From positions 186,001-250,000 of the forward strand of contig VZRS01006701.1 of NCBI GenBank assembly GCA_013398055.1: a stretch of 64,000 bases of DNA, read 5' to 3'. Each line of letters starts with the position of its first letter. Within the stretch, counting starts at the first letter, position 1. This document shows positions 12,801 to 25,722 of the stretch, in pieces. The notes beneath the pieces are model-generated. The model ran no database searches. It was not told where the DNA came from and saw only the letters and a program-made list of their open reading frames with translations. Source of the DNA: Ifrita kowaldi. Its lineage: Eukaryota > Chordata > Aves > Passeriformes > Cinclosomatidae. A program made the position numbers and the translations under genes.

Positions 12801-15800
12801 TGTGCTAAAGAAAATAAACCTGCACATTCAGTGTGCCAGCTGACTTTTACTCTAGGGAGAGGTGGAGAGCTGGTGTAGCACAGTTGGATTTGCAGGGAAG
12901 GATCTTTCAGTGCTGGAGGGTTATTTTAAGCCCAGCTCTTTGTCTCTTGCATTGATTAGTGGTCCAGAACCAGCACGTGGCGGAAAAATGTTCCGAGAGT
13001 ATTTCCAACGTCCTGCCAAGCATTTTCAGCCTTGACATGCTGCAAAACAGTGGGCATAACTCACAGTTATGAGTTGCTCTGATTGCCATCTTGTTCCTTT
13101 TACACATTTGATTTTCCTTGATTTTAGCAGCCGCTACCTCAGGTTGATTTAAATCGAGGAACATATTCCATCCACCATCTGATCTCTAATACTTTCTGCC
13201 ACTTTGCAAGGGGTATGCAGCTCAAATTGCTAAATCTTGTGGGTTGTGAGAGATCAGCTGCTAGTTTAAGGCTGCTTTTGAAGGATGAATAACATTGTAT
13301 GGAATAAATAGAATTTGCATCACATAATGCCTTCGGTGCCTGTTTATCTCATCCTGTGGTAAAAGGGTTTTGCATGCAATGATGCAACCAAATGGTATCT
13401 ACTAGAATTCATCTGATACACCTTCACACTTCATATATAAGCAGTTTTACTCAGAGGGGATCACTCTACTTTGGGCTTAACTTCGCTTTAAACACAATAG
13501 TTACGGCAATTCTAGAGCAACGTAAATGCTCGCAGCTGCTCATTTGATTTTTAGTGGCTGAGAAGGGATTTTCCTCCACCCCCAAGCTGAATTTTTCTCC
13601 ATAAACTTTACTATCTTAACAGAGTCATCTGAATTCTTTTCTTTGTGACTCATATATGGTACCTTCTCCGCGAGACGTGCATTGAAATGGATGGAAAAAC
13701 GTATCTCATCTGTACATAAGTACCATGTAAGTGCTTTTTCATGAATAGGGCATTTCATCTTTCATCTAGTGCTGAGTGGGTGAAAGGAAACATACACAGC
13801 TGCATCCTGAAAAGACAAACTCAGCATTAGAGTCTGTCATTAAAGTTTCTTGTAAATTCAAACAAAAATTACTCAACTCAAACTATTCATTGATGCCAAA
13901 TCACAACTGGGGCTTTGTTTCAGTACTTTAAAAAAACCCTAACTCTGTTCCAAGCTTGGTAGTAACTTTTCTAAATGTTCAACAACTTTAATTCTTTGAG
14001 CAATGGCACATCAGATAAACCTCAGTCCATTAACCAAGAAACCACACGTTTATTGCAAAGTGAAGCAGACTCAGAGTCCAAAGTGGAAAACCCAACAAAA
14101 CTCTAAGCATTCTCAAGAAATTTCTAATTAGTTATCTCTAAAATATCACCAGATAAAATTCTGGCAGGTAACTGCTGGCTACACCTAATTAGGCAAAACC
14201 TTTTTGATATAATGTCATTATACTGCCTCCAGCTTCTGAGAAAAGTGTTTATTCTGCATAAATCAAGTAACATTTACTTCCAAAGTCTCCTGCCATTATT
14301 CCTAAGTGTTTCATCAAAGGCTTGGGCTCCATCACTCACTCCCCTCTCATCTGTGCTCTTTAACTACACAAAAGTGCAATAAGTTTTTATTAAGCAGTTT
14401 ATAAGATCCCATCATTCTGAAGACATTTCTGCAGCTCTGCACCCCGGGCTTTGTGGCCTGTTGAGGTATGTGTGGTTGGCAGAGCACACACTTGGTGTGG
14501 CACCTGATGCCACTTGGAAATGGATTAAACTCTCGTGATTGTCCTCTCCTGTCTTCACGTCACCACAGCTAAAGAAAAACACTTTTATCACAATCTTCAA
14601 GGGAATCAGATATCTTCACTCACTGATTTCCACTAGTGGAGGAGAGAGGATGTGCTGTGCTCTGTCACCAGTCTCTCAAAAATATCACAGCTGTGGATGC
14701 TGTTCTGGTAACACGGCAAAATCCAGCCCAGGAATCTTGAAACTGCACAGAGCCCCCAGTTCACAACAGTCATAACAAAAGGGGAAAAATGCCATGCTAT
14801 GTATGGAACCCAGCAAGCAGACACTGTAATATCCAGGGCAATCACAAGAAAATCTGTTCCTCAGCCACTGAACCACTGAGTCCCTTGACTTGACTCTCTA
14901 TTCCTGCAGGTTTCTCCTGTGTTTGGCTTCAATATGTTTGTTTTCCACTCGGAAAGAACACAACCACAAATACCTTTTCATGCCTTACACTGCACTTAGC
15001 TGGCCTGCAGATTGTAAACAAACAAGATAAAAATCTGAGAATGTTCTTTACTGAATCTCCATGAAAAGAAACCAAGGGGAAAAAGAAATTAAAAAAGCAA
15101 ACCAAAACCCCAACTCTGCATAATGATGAATGTACCAAGAGAAATTTGGCACGCACTCCCTCACACCCTGCCTCTTCTGCAACATTTTCTGCAATATAAA
15201 GACAACATTTAGCTTAGCAAACTAGATGGTCTTTATTTGTGGGCAGAGGAAACCCGAGGCAAGCGCTCCAAGAGACTTTTTTTTTTCCAATGGATATGTT
15301 AATTACTTAACTTCTGTTATTGGGAAACTGTCCCAAACTAACCTTCCACTCTCCCTCTGCTTCAGCTGCAGAGGGGTCAAAATTCACTTTTTAAGGCTTT
15401 GCAGTAAGAAATGGGGAAGACAAAGTCCACCCTTAACGGAGCTCTGAGATGGCATAAGTGCCTTATTCACAGCCTTACTGATCCCTACCTGAACACCTTT
15501 TGGGAGCTACACAAGGATGTCTGTGACCAGGATGCTCCAAGATCTGCTCTGTGGGACAGAGCATCTCCTGACACAGCCCAGAGAACAGAGTTCTAAGGAG
15601 AAAGGGAGCACAACTGTTCCCAAATGCTCTGCTGCAGCCAGAAATCTCTTGCTCCCATGAAAAATCCCCGTGTCCCTGGAGGCAGCAGAGCACGAAAGTG
15701 AACAGTGGGAGGCAAAATGAAGTTTTATTTTTAAACAGCAGTGCTTGCTGATGTATTTGGTTCCAGACAAATAGAGAAGGACACAGAGTCGCTACAGGAC

Positions 15801-17091
15801 ATTGCAGCTGAAATGGCACCAACACGAGTCCTGAGCTCGGGTTCCACCGCTTGAAATAAACCTTTTACCGAGGCAAATCACACAGGGAATCTGAAGTGAC
15901 ACCAATTCCATCAACTGCAGTTGGCAGCCAGATTTTCAAGAACAGATGCATGACTGTTAATGATAACCCAAAAAGCTCAGTTTCTAATGCAGAAAAGACT
16001 GAAACTGTGTTAACATTATAAAGCTCTGCAGAGAACTAGAAGCATCTCCAGAATACACCCCACAAAATACTTCGCAGGAACTTACAAACTCCAACTTTAG
16101 CAGAATTAACATATCTAACAAAAAAAAAAATCTCCAGCAAAAATGCCTCCCAAGTTTTGAAACACTTTTCCATCTGTTAAATTTCTCTGTTGCTGATGGT
16201 GTTTACCTTGAGTCAAAGATATGAATCTTTGATTTCATGAGATTAATGTAATGACTTGGTTTAGGCTGTTAATGCATTCAAAGCTCTCAGACATGCAAGA
16301 GCACACAGATACATTTGGAGGGGATGTTTTTAATGTGAAATAAATGAGAAATTCCTTAATCTGTTTCTGCAGCAAGGACTACACTGAAATAAAACCTTCC
16401 TGGGGTGTCTTAAACTGGAAGAGGTGGCTTCCAAACCCATTTATTCCACTCTATAACCTAAATAATAACACTAAGGAAAACCCCTAAAGCCTTATCAGAT
16501 AAGTGAGGGCTTGAGCTTCGAGGAATGCAATGTTCATTTCTCAAAAGTGACACCTGGCCCCAGGAAAGCAATGATAAATAAAATATGCATATTGTATGCA
16601 AATAACTGGATAGAAAAAGGCTGTATTGGTCAGCAGAAGAGCTCAGTCCAGTTGATGCATCAAGCTGCAAGAGGCAACGCTTCTGCTGGTGCCTCAGACC
16701 CAGAGAAATGTGAAAAGCAAGTCTCAGCTGTCCTATCAATAATGCTCAGTGAGTTACTTTTTAGTGGGCACCAAAAGGAGCTGTGTGGTTTTGGGAATGA
16801 GGCATTGTAGAAGCTGCCCTGTCTCAGCTTCCTTCACACTTTCCACCCTCGAGAACGGTGTTTAAAAAGCACAGCAGTACCACCACAAGCTGTATCAATC
16901 TTTGCCTCCTGCAAAGATCACTCCACGCCCATAGCTAAAGACAGCAACGTGCAACAAAATGCCAAGAAATGCCACGTATTCCATCAAAGCTTCGGCAATG
17001 TGACTCAGCAGCTGGGCTGGAGCACTTTTGGGCACTGCAGCCCCTCCACCCTGCCTTATGTCCTCTTCAGGAGAGGTCCAAAGAGCAACAC

Positions 17092-17133
17092 TGCCCACAC
17101 CCCACCAGCTGTGGTGCCCACACCCCACCAGCT
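17092..17133. repeat. Tandem duplication, two 19-bp copies with 23-bp period
   Basis: TGCCCACACCCCACCAGCT occurs at 17092-17110 and 17115-17133. This is a simple local tandem duplication in a GC-richer patch of intron 1. Confidence 0.8.
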
Positions 17134-17182
17134 CTGCTTGCCCTGGCTTCGACAGCAACAGCTCCAGCATCAACTCAGCAGC

Positions 17183-17300
17183 CTGATCAGAGAATTGTTA
17201 AAATTGGAAAAGACCCTTGAGATCACTGAGGCCAACCATCAGCCTAAAGCTGCCACCTTCACCACTAAACCATGATCACCACTCCAGCACTGCCACCCAG
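17183..17300 (-). mobile_element. CR1 LINE 3' fragment, old subfamily
   Basis: On the plus strand it reads CAGAGAATTGTTAAAATTGG followed by AAAAGACCCTTGAGATCACT. This is the reverse complement of the old CR1 3' end (GATGATCTTAAAGGTCTTTTCC type). It is diverged and only about 115 bp long. Confidence 0.72.
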
Positions 17301-17592
17301 CTGGGCGAGCCCTCCTGAGGCTGGGCAAGGAGGCTGCCAGCCAAAATTGGTTGTTCTGGTTGAGGTTTTGCATCATGAGCTCCTGTGGTGCTCCTGCCAT
17401 AAAAATCTCCACCCTTTGGCAAAATAATTGTTCCGTGAGCTCATCTCCCTGCTCCACAGGGGAGCTGGCACCCCGAGCGTGGTGATGCCCTGGTGCATCT
17501 CCTCTGTGCTTCAGGAGAGCAGCTCCCGGTCTGCAGAGCTCCAGGCCAGAGTCCACAAGGGAAGGCACCCAGGGATGGGATCTCTGGCCCTC

Positions 17593-17728
17593 CTGGACAA
17601 AAATGAAAGGCTGGACAGGGCTTGGAGCAATGTGGGATAGTGGAAGGTGTCCCTGCCCACGGCAGGGGCTGGAATGAGATGGGCTTTAAGGTTCCTTCCA
17701 ACCCAAACCATTCTGTGACTCTACAATT
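17593..17728 (+). mobile_element. CR1 LINE 3'-end fragment
   Basis: It shows the CR1 3' signatures GGCTTGGAGC, GGTGTCCCTGCCCACGGCAG, GAATGAGATGGGCTTTAAGG and ACCCAAACCATTCTGTGACT. It lies 290 bp from the inverted, older copy at 17183. Confidence 0.9.
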
Positions 17729-18767
17729 TTTCCATGTGAATAACCAAGTCCTGCTCCTTTTACAGCAGTTGCTTCACCAGGATATGGAAAATCAGGCATT
17801 CTAGAACACCATCCTAGGTGCAGGAAAGAAACATTATAAGTCTCACCACTCACAGATCATTTGATTTAATTTGCAGTTTTTCCTGCGTGTTTAAATCCTG
17901 GAAAATGCCATCAGCATCCAAACCATTTATAATCAAAGTAAGTCACTGCAGAATAATCTATAAACTCAAAAAAAATTCACAGTTCTTCTCATTAAGTGAA
18001 AAAATAAATTATATGCTGACAACACACCTCAGCTTCTTTGTTGCATGGCTCAGTGGTTTAAATTACACTTTGAGAAGAATAGCAAATCAGAATAAAACCT
18101 TACCACTACATGGGTTTCCTTCCTTTGCATAAGAAAATTTGCATTTGATGTTATTCTTACTTTGCCCCCTATAGGTTACTTGTGTAGGGCCAACAAATCT
18201 GATCTGGAACAGGCAAAACGTTTTATCCAAACATGGACATTTAAATGCAACGTGAATTATTTTAGCAGTGGTTTTGCAGAGAAGCTTCTGCCCAAGGGGA
18301 AAACTAATTAAATGATTTGGTTATGGTCCATAAAGGGTGTGTAACTCCCAGCATCAGATCTCAGAGGGCTTTTCAAAGTTTCTTCTCCATTTCTGGGTGA
18401 CCAAATGACAGAGTTCTGGCATGTGTCACCTGTAATATCATATGGAGTAAAAGGGTAGAAGTCTAAAAAAAATCTAGATCTCCTAACTCACCATCCAGAA
18501 TCCCATTACATGGGAGTTGAGGGATTTTGAATGAAATTCAGATATGTGTTACACAAGATGGAATGCCACCAGCAATCCAATTTCTAAATAAACCATCTAA
18601 GGCAGACAGCACCGACTCTGACTTTCCCCCAGTAACCATATTAAAGAGAATGAATTTCAGTCTTTCATAAGCTCAACAGACAGAGAAAGTGAATTTTCCA
18701 AGCTTCCCAAGCTGCAGTCGTGCTCCCCATCCCAGAGCTGTGCCAGAATCTCCCTGCACAATAGTGG

Positions 18768-18807
18768 CAGAGGGCACTTTTTGGGGTCAAAGCTGGCAGA
18801 TGGCGCT
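18768..18807 (+). promoter_or_regulatory. Tandem pair of CTCF-like core motifs
   Basis: The sequence shows AGAGGGCACT at 18769-18778 and AGATGGCGCT at 18798-18807. Both fit all ten positions of the CTCF core AGRKGGCRSY, in the same orientation and 29 bp apart. Both are preceded by TGGC and followed by a T-run and G-run, so the pair looks like a local tandem duplication. The left half of the CTCF consensus (CCASY) is only partly matched. No occupancy can be known from the sequence. Confidence 0.45.
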
Positions 18808-21800
18808 TTTGGGAGCAGCAGTGCAAGACCTGCAGTAGGAAATTAAACCCTCCCTGTCATAAACAACTCCCAGTTTAAGAACTGGAGCCCTCATTTATAT
18901 AATTGGTTTCATACGAGGTGCTAAAACACTGATTTGCTGCGTTCAGAAGCCGACTCTGTTTCTGTTAGTTCAGGAGTGTTTTGTTCACCTCTATTTTTCT
19001 CAAGCACAGAAGAAAAAGGGAGGGGAAAGTGTGTCATGTAGTTGGCCTCCAGCTGGAGAATGCCATGCTGGAGCACATTTTTCACCTCAGATGAAAAATG
19101 AAGGCAGGTAGCCTTTCAGCACAGCTGCTCCTGAGGACTGAAATGGAAAATTATTTGGAGAGAGAGCAACTCTCACATCATTCACTCAGAGCTGTGGATT
19201 TACATCCTCCAACCTGCATGAGAGCCACAGAGTGAGTATGACTCCATCCCAAGCTGAAATCTGAGGGAGAAGACACATTTAAAATGTAAAAACAAACTAC
19301 AGTGCTACCATTGGGGAAAAAAAAAAATCATTAATCATTACCCTTCAGGGAATTACTCAATTTTCAGTCTTCCTGCTTCAAGCCCAGAAAATTAAATTTC
19401 CCCTTTTTAATGGTGCTGCCTTTGAGTACAGGCCAAAAAATGAAAGAGCAGGAGGGTTGTGTTACCACAGAGCGGGAAGAGAGTCTGCGCCTCTCAATTT
19501 GGCATCTCTGGTAACGGGAGGGAAAACCCTCAGTGGAAGAGCAGGACACACCCAGGACGAGGAGCCCTTTGTTCACTCTCACTGGTGAGGAATTGTCACC
19601 TCCTCCTGCTCCCTGGCACTGGCTGTGCCCATCCAGATTGGAAAATCCAGCTTTGCATTGGGTACCGAGTGTTGTTTTTCCCCTTTAGAGACACGCCCCC
19701 ATCTACCTTTGCTCCACTTCTCCTCGAAGCCTTTAAACTGCACCACTTTAGGAGCAGATCCCTGATTTCAGAAGTATTCCCTTCTCTCTCCACATGTACT
19801 TCCACCTTCTGCATGACTTTAAAACACCTCTCACTGCTTTTAACTTGGCTGAAGATGAACATCTGTGTGAGCCATTGGCTGAAGGGTCTTTGATGACAGA
19901 ACAGTTCATAACAATAAAACCATCCTTTCTTAAAATGTACTCTCCTCCTTCTGGAAATGGAGTAAGCCTATTAATTATTTTCTTAAAGACTGAATCTCAA
20001 AATGGCACTGCTGACATTTAAGGCTCATAAAAAATGCAAGTCTGTCTGATCTGTGAGAAATGGGTTTATATGATCTATTTAAGATGAAAATATTTATCGA
20101 GGAAGACGGTTGCCAATTAGGAACACAAACAGAAACAAAGCCACTTACAGCAAGTTGCCCTTTTTTCTTTTTAATCTTTTCCATGCCAAGAGCATGCTCG
20201 TCCCCAGAACAGTGGTGCACAAAATAAGTGACATCTGGTGGCTTTATGCTGTAATAGAATAAGGCACCTCATTTCAATGCTGTTAACCAAATCCATTTTT
20301 AAATTTACTGCTTCTTAGCAAAGCTTCTTAGATGTTTTATTTATTTATTTTCATGCAGATACTTCTGAGGCCCGTGGGCATCACAGTCCCTCTTGCAGGG
20401 TGACAACTGCTGTTATCCAATTAAAGCAGGATTGTCATATTCACATCAGGAAAAACACAGCTCCACGAAGGAATTTGGAAGGCATAGGAAAAGAGCACTA
20501 AGATTTAGCTGGGCAGCACCAGTGAGAATCACACAGAGCCAGGCTATAAGAAAAGGCTGTGCAGAATCTGGTGAAGGAAATCCTTCACCTGCTCCAATTA
20601 TTCACATGCTCAAAGTAATTAATATCAACTCAGGTCTCTCTGAATTGTCTTTCATTGGATTTTAATTAAACCCAAAAGAAACAGCTGCATTTTTCATTCT
20701 GGGCTTAGCAGCATCCTGGCAGCTAAAACTTTTACATATTTGAAACAGCTTTTCCCCTTTTCATGCTTTATTGATCCTCAGCAATGGCCACATCTAATCC
20801 AGCCAAGCGTCCTGCACCTAAACCTGCACTCCAGACATAAAGCAATTACAACTCCCCTTCAAACTCCTCCAGCCAGAAATACACTTCTCTTTTAGAAAGC
20901 CATAAGCCTCTCCTGGATAATTAATAGAAGTACTGTCAGCCAGCCTCAATTAAAATTACAAAATTGCTGGCACTGCAATATCAAGGCTTGCAACACCAAT
21001 TTCTGCAGTAATAAGTATTTATGGGGGAAAAAAATCTGTAAGCACTATGTAACAGAAATGAGATGGAAGATAAACAGACTCTAAATATTTATCAGCAGAG
21101 GAAGTTCAAAAATATCCCAGCAAAAAATGGAGCGGATGGCAGCTAAATCCAGACCATTGAGGGTTCCTCGAAGGATGTACAAGGAGGAACTTCATTTTCA
21201 GCTTGACATGGCTAAATCAAATTAATTCCTTCCTCCTATTCAACTGCAGCATGGAAACCCCTGATGCCAAAAGGACAAAGCTAAAAATGTCCCCAAAGCC
21301 ATGTCTGGATACTGCACTTGCACACTGCAGCAGCGCAGCACTTTTGAATAAAGAGTTGGACTTTGGGGCTTTTCCATCACTTTTAAGGGCTAAATGTCCT
21401 TAAGAGGAACGTCCACCTGCACAGTTGGCTTCCCTCAGCACTGCAAGGGGGCTCCACATCTGCAGGATCTCCATGGAAAGGGGCCTCTGGGATAGCACAG
21501 CTACTGATGGATTATTTCAAAGAGAAATATTATTTCCTGCTCGCATTCCCTCCTCCCCACCAGACATTATCTTCACCTTAAGACCTCCTGGCTGAGCTAA
21601 ATAACACATGCACAGAAAAGCACAACTGAATGGCTTTAGCTCCAGCCACTCATCAAGAGGAAAACTTTTAAAGATCCCATTTCAATTTAGTTTTTGAAAT
21701 CCTGGCATGCTGAAGTCAGCAGGAAGACATTTCATTGACTTTAATGAAGCCAGAGGTTCATCCAGAGAATTGCAGTTTGGAATGAGCACAGCATTTATAT

Positions 21801-22112
21801 TATCTCATTTGAAAGCTTCCAAGTTTTTTGTTAAATGCAACTTAATGATATTTGCTATTTTGGAATTATTTGCTATCTTTCAAAACACAGAAAGGAGGAT
21901 GTTAAAGTTCTGCACTGTGAAATGTTTAGTGATGATGGATGGGATACTCTTGTTTCAGTAACAGGCATGTTTCTAATGCATAACTATTAATTGTCATTAA
22001 GTGCCTGTTCATTTTGCAGTTATGGAAAGCTTTAGATTGTAGGGATTGTAACAGTCAAAAAAAAACCCGTTGGTATTTACATGTTTATCTATATTTTCAG
22101 GGCACATTTTTA

Positions 22113-22130
22113 GGGCTTTTTTTTTTTTTT
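22113..22130. repeat. Poly-T tract
   Basis: This is a run of about 15 T in intron 1, a simple repeat with no recognised element beside it. Confidence 0.7.
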
Positions 22131-25100
22131 CATTTGTTATCCAATGTACCAGCACAGCAAGACAAAAAAAATGGAAAACTGGAGAGATGACAACACCCAC
22201 TTAATGGGTATCATTACAGGAAAACACTATCAAAACTCAGCAGAGGCTTTTTATGCATTCCCCTGTATTACACCAAAATGAGTTATTGCAACGTTCTAAC
22301 TCTGATAGCAAACCACCAGAATGCTCAGTTTTTACAGCTGTAGCAGAAATGAGCAGCAGGTGAGCAGAACCCATCTGGGAGAGTTACTGGCTCCAGTAAA
22401 AGCTGCTCCCTGACAAGCTCTGGAGGGTTACCCAGCTTTTCCAGCCTTGCCACACTTGCCTTGGGGAGCAGAGGGCTCTGAATTCCTCCAAACAACTGGA
22501 AAACTGTTCCCCTTCCCAGAAGATTCTGGTCCCACTCACACCAGTGAAACCCAAAAGGTGAATTACTCCTGATCTGGCTTAATGCAGATAAATCCACGTG
22601 GGATTTCCATGGGTACCAATCCAGATCGCATTTACTCTGCTGTGTATTTTTCATTTTGCTGTTATCTCAGCAATGCTCAAAAATCTACTCTGAAGGGTTA
22701 AAAACTTCACCATTTAAAATCACCTGACGTCTGACAAATTATTATTTCCTCTTTCCTCGATGAGAGGATGAGCTTGGATTCCACTCTTCCCTTCTGCTCA
22801 CTTCTCACATCTCATTTCTTGTTGGAACTGTTTTAAAGATGGTATAAATAGCTTTACAAAGTAATTCTAATACTAAATGTCAAGTGCAATAGTAGTTTCA
22901 TTCTGATTTATCCTTATCTGATCCTCAGGCAAGTTAATCCTCAACCTGAGAAACTGTTTTCAGAGCTTTATAATTGATGAAACTTTTCATCTAAATTATT
23001 TACTTTACGAAGGGCTCTGATGAGTTGCTCAGGGCATAAAGCTGTAGTACTCGATGCTGGAGTGCTCAGGAACACGGTTTTGTCTTTTTAAGTTGAGCCC
23101 ATCACTGCATCTCATGCTGCAGTTTCTAGTGGCAGTCTTTAAAGCACAGCAGGGTTTTTATCTGAATTTTTATCGCTTGCAATAGATGCAGTTACAACCC
23201 AGATGTCACAGCGTTATCCCAGCCCGGAGCTCTGGGGAGACACAAAGCAGGCAGAGAATCCCTGATCCTGAAGATGTGAATTTCTCAGTGTGGACCAGTA
23301 TTCCTAACCTGGAATCAGCTGGCCACGGGCTCAAAACCCGATGGACACGTTCAAAACCTGCCCCTCTTCCACTGCAACAGCAGCACCCAAAATCCTTTCC
23401 AGAAGTGGCCCCAGGAAATGTCCTCAGGCTTCAGCAATCAGGGATGAGCTGTACAGCAGGAGCCCTAAAAATTCACTAAGAAGGGGTGGAAGGCAAGGGC
23501 AGGAGCCCAACCAGCAGCCTAACAGAGTGAAATACATCTGCGAAATGATGCACTTGAACATTTGAGATTCATTACCCATTTAATTTACTTAACATTACCA
23601 ATATCTATTTAACATTATCTAATATCCACAGAGCTAAGCAAAAAGACGAATTACAACTAAAAAGTAGCCAAAATGAAAGAGGCTGGGAAGGAGTATTAGA
23701 GAATGTATTTGATGGGCTTGCACGGAAGTGTTGGTTTTAAGAGCTGCTGAAGAATTTTCAGGAGATGAAGCTCCCCTGTGAGGAGCTGGGCCTGCAGGCA
23801 AACCCATCTCATTATGTTCTCCTAATAAACTATTAAACCATCCTTCTCCATTTCCTCCTATTTCCAGCTTTACACAGACAAACCTCCTGGCTGCACCAGT
23901 CAAAGAGTCCTTTTTCTTTGGATTAATAAATTCTGGCACCCAGGCCGTTATATCCCAATTTAGGTACAGCAAGGTTAACACTGGGCTCTTACATTTCCTC
24001 CAAATTATGGGCAAAACCTTCCAGAATTCTATTTTCTGCTCCTTTTTTCCTGAGGTTTCTCCTATTTGTTGGTATCTCACTACTCATTTGGTGCCAGTTC
24101 TAAAGCACTTCAATTAAATGCTTTTTCTCCACACTGTTCCAAGACCTGAAATTGGGCAAACCACCCAATACTACAAACTCACATCTATGTGCTGCCCACC
24201 CTCAGAGCACTCCTTCAACACCAGCAGCTTTCTTCCATCTCCTAAGTACACATGCTGCACATAAATCTTTATTTTTTTCGCTTTGTACCTTGCAGAGGTT
24301 TTCATTTTTCAAAGCAGTCTTATCTTGTTTCCTCTATGTGACTTTGAACTTTACATTTTATCTTCACTCCTGTCTGACCTCAGAGTTCTTCCCAGCTCAA
24401 ACTCACCTGGAACTCAATGACTTATTTGAAAGGAATGACCTTCCCTCTATTCCGTGCAATCCTGAGAAGTCACCAGTCTAACTTCATCTTGTCATATTTA
24501 AGCCAAACACCAATAAGTGCAAAACCAAAATACAATGTAATAATACAAAAAGCCTTTTTCACTCTCATCTGTTTTTCTAATTTTATGGTGAGATAGCAGG
24601 GTGCATTCACCCACACTGAAAATCAAGGTTTTTATACAGGAAAAAAAATATCTCCTTGTGAAACTTATTTTTTCCTACTGGAAGGCGTGAAGCAAATGGA
24701 AAATGTCAGTTGGAGTATTTTGCTATTTAGGTACAGATCTGCACCTTTTACAGTGAGGAACAACCCACCTTGGATACAGATTTGGCATAAACCCCCATTT
24801 ATTTATAAAATGCTGTGCTTATTTGGTGAGTAAATGATAGCATAGTAAGTTTTAGAATATTAAGTGTGCACTTTGTGCTGCTTGGCGTATAAACAAATAA
24901 AAACCTGTGTTGCTTCCCTGCCGCTCCATCCCACCATTTCTCCACAGGACTGGGTGCATTTCCAAGGAAACCCATGGCACAGGAGGCAGCCACGTGCCCC
25001 TCACCATCCCCAACGCTGCAGGGGCTGTGGCTGCTTTCAGCAAACCAACAGGGGAAGGTTCACACCACCAGCAGCTCCCAAAATGTGCCTGGAGCTTACG

Positions 25101-25280
25101 TGGGCTACCTCACTTCTGGCAAAAACAGACAGAAATCAGCAGCCAGCTGCTGAGATTTGGGAAACGAGTGCTTCAGGCAGCTCAGGCTCTTGTGGGAGTT
25201 TGAGGAAGGTGGATCTGGGAATGAGAAGAGGCAGGGCAATAGGTTGGGGCTGGAGGGTTCATGCACGAGAGGTGCTCCAG

Positions 25281-25722
25281 GCCAGAGCGATCAGAGGGCT
25301 GGAGCATCAATCCTGTGAGGAAAGGCTGAGAGTGGGTGTGTTCACCTGGAGAGGAGAAGGCTCCAGGGAGACCTCAGAGCCCCTTCCAGTGCCTAAAGGG
25401 GCTCCAGGGGAGCTGGAGAGGGACTGGGGACACGAGATGGAGGGACAGGACAAGAGGAATAGCTTCAAACTGACAAAGGACAGGGTCAGATGGGATATTG
25501 GGAAGGAATTGTTCCCTGGGAGGGTGGCGAGGCCTGGCACCCTGTGAGGGTGCCCAGAGCAGCTGTGGCTGCCCCTGGATCCCTGGCAGTGTCCAAGGCC
25601 AGGTTGGACATTGGGGCTTGGAGCAGCCTGGGACAGTGGGAGGTGTCCCTGCCCATGGCAGGGATGGGACTGGATGAGCTTTAAGCTCCCTTCCCACACA
25701 AACCAGTCCAAGATTCTGTCTT
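25281..25722 (+). mobile_element. CR1 LINE 3' part, longest copy in the window
   Basis: This is the longest CR1 fragment here, about 440 bp. It includes the end of the ORF2-proximal and 3'UTR region: GATCAGAGGGCTGGAGCA, then GAGGAAAGGCTGAGAG, then GGACAGGACAAGAGGAATAG. It continues through GGATCCCTGG and GGAGCAGCCTGGGACAGTGG to a mutated AGATTCTGTC end. The 5' truncation is typical. Overlapping ORFs in this stretch are CR1-derived or chance, not host genes. Confidence 0.93.

Noticed and set aside
25281..25722. Open frames of 100-230 codons on both strands near 25.3-25.7 kb
   Set aside because: They lie over a CR1 3' fragment, so they are repeat-derived or chance. The same partial peptides recur over the other CR1 copies.
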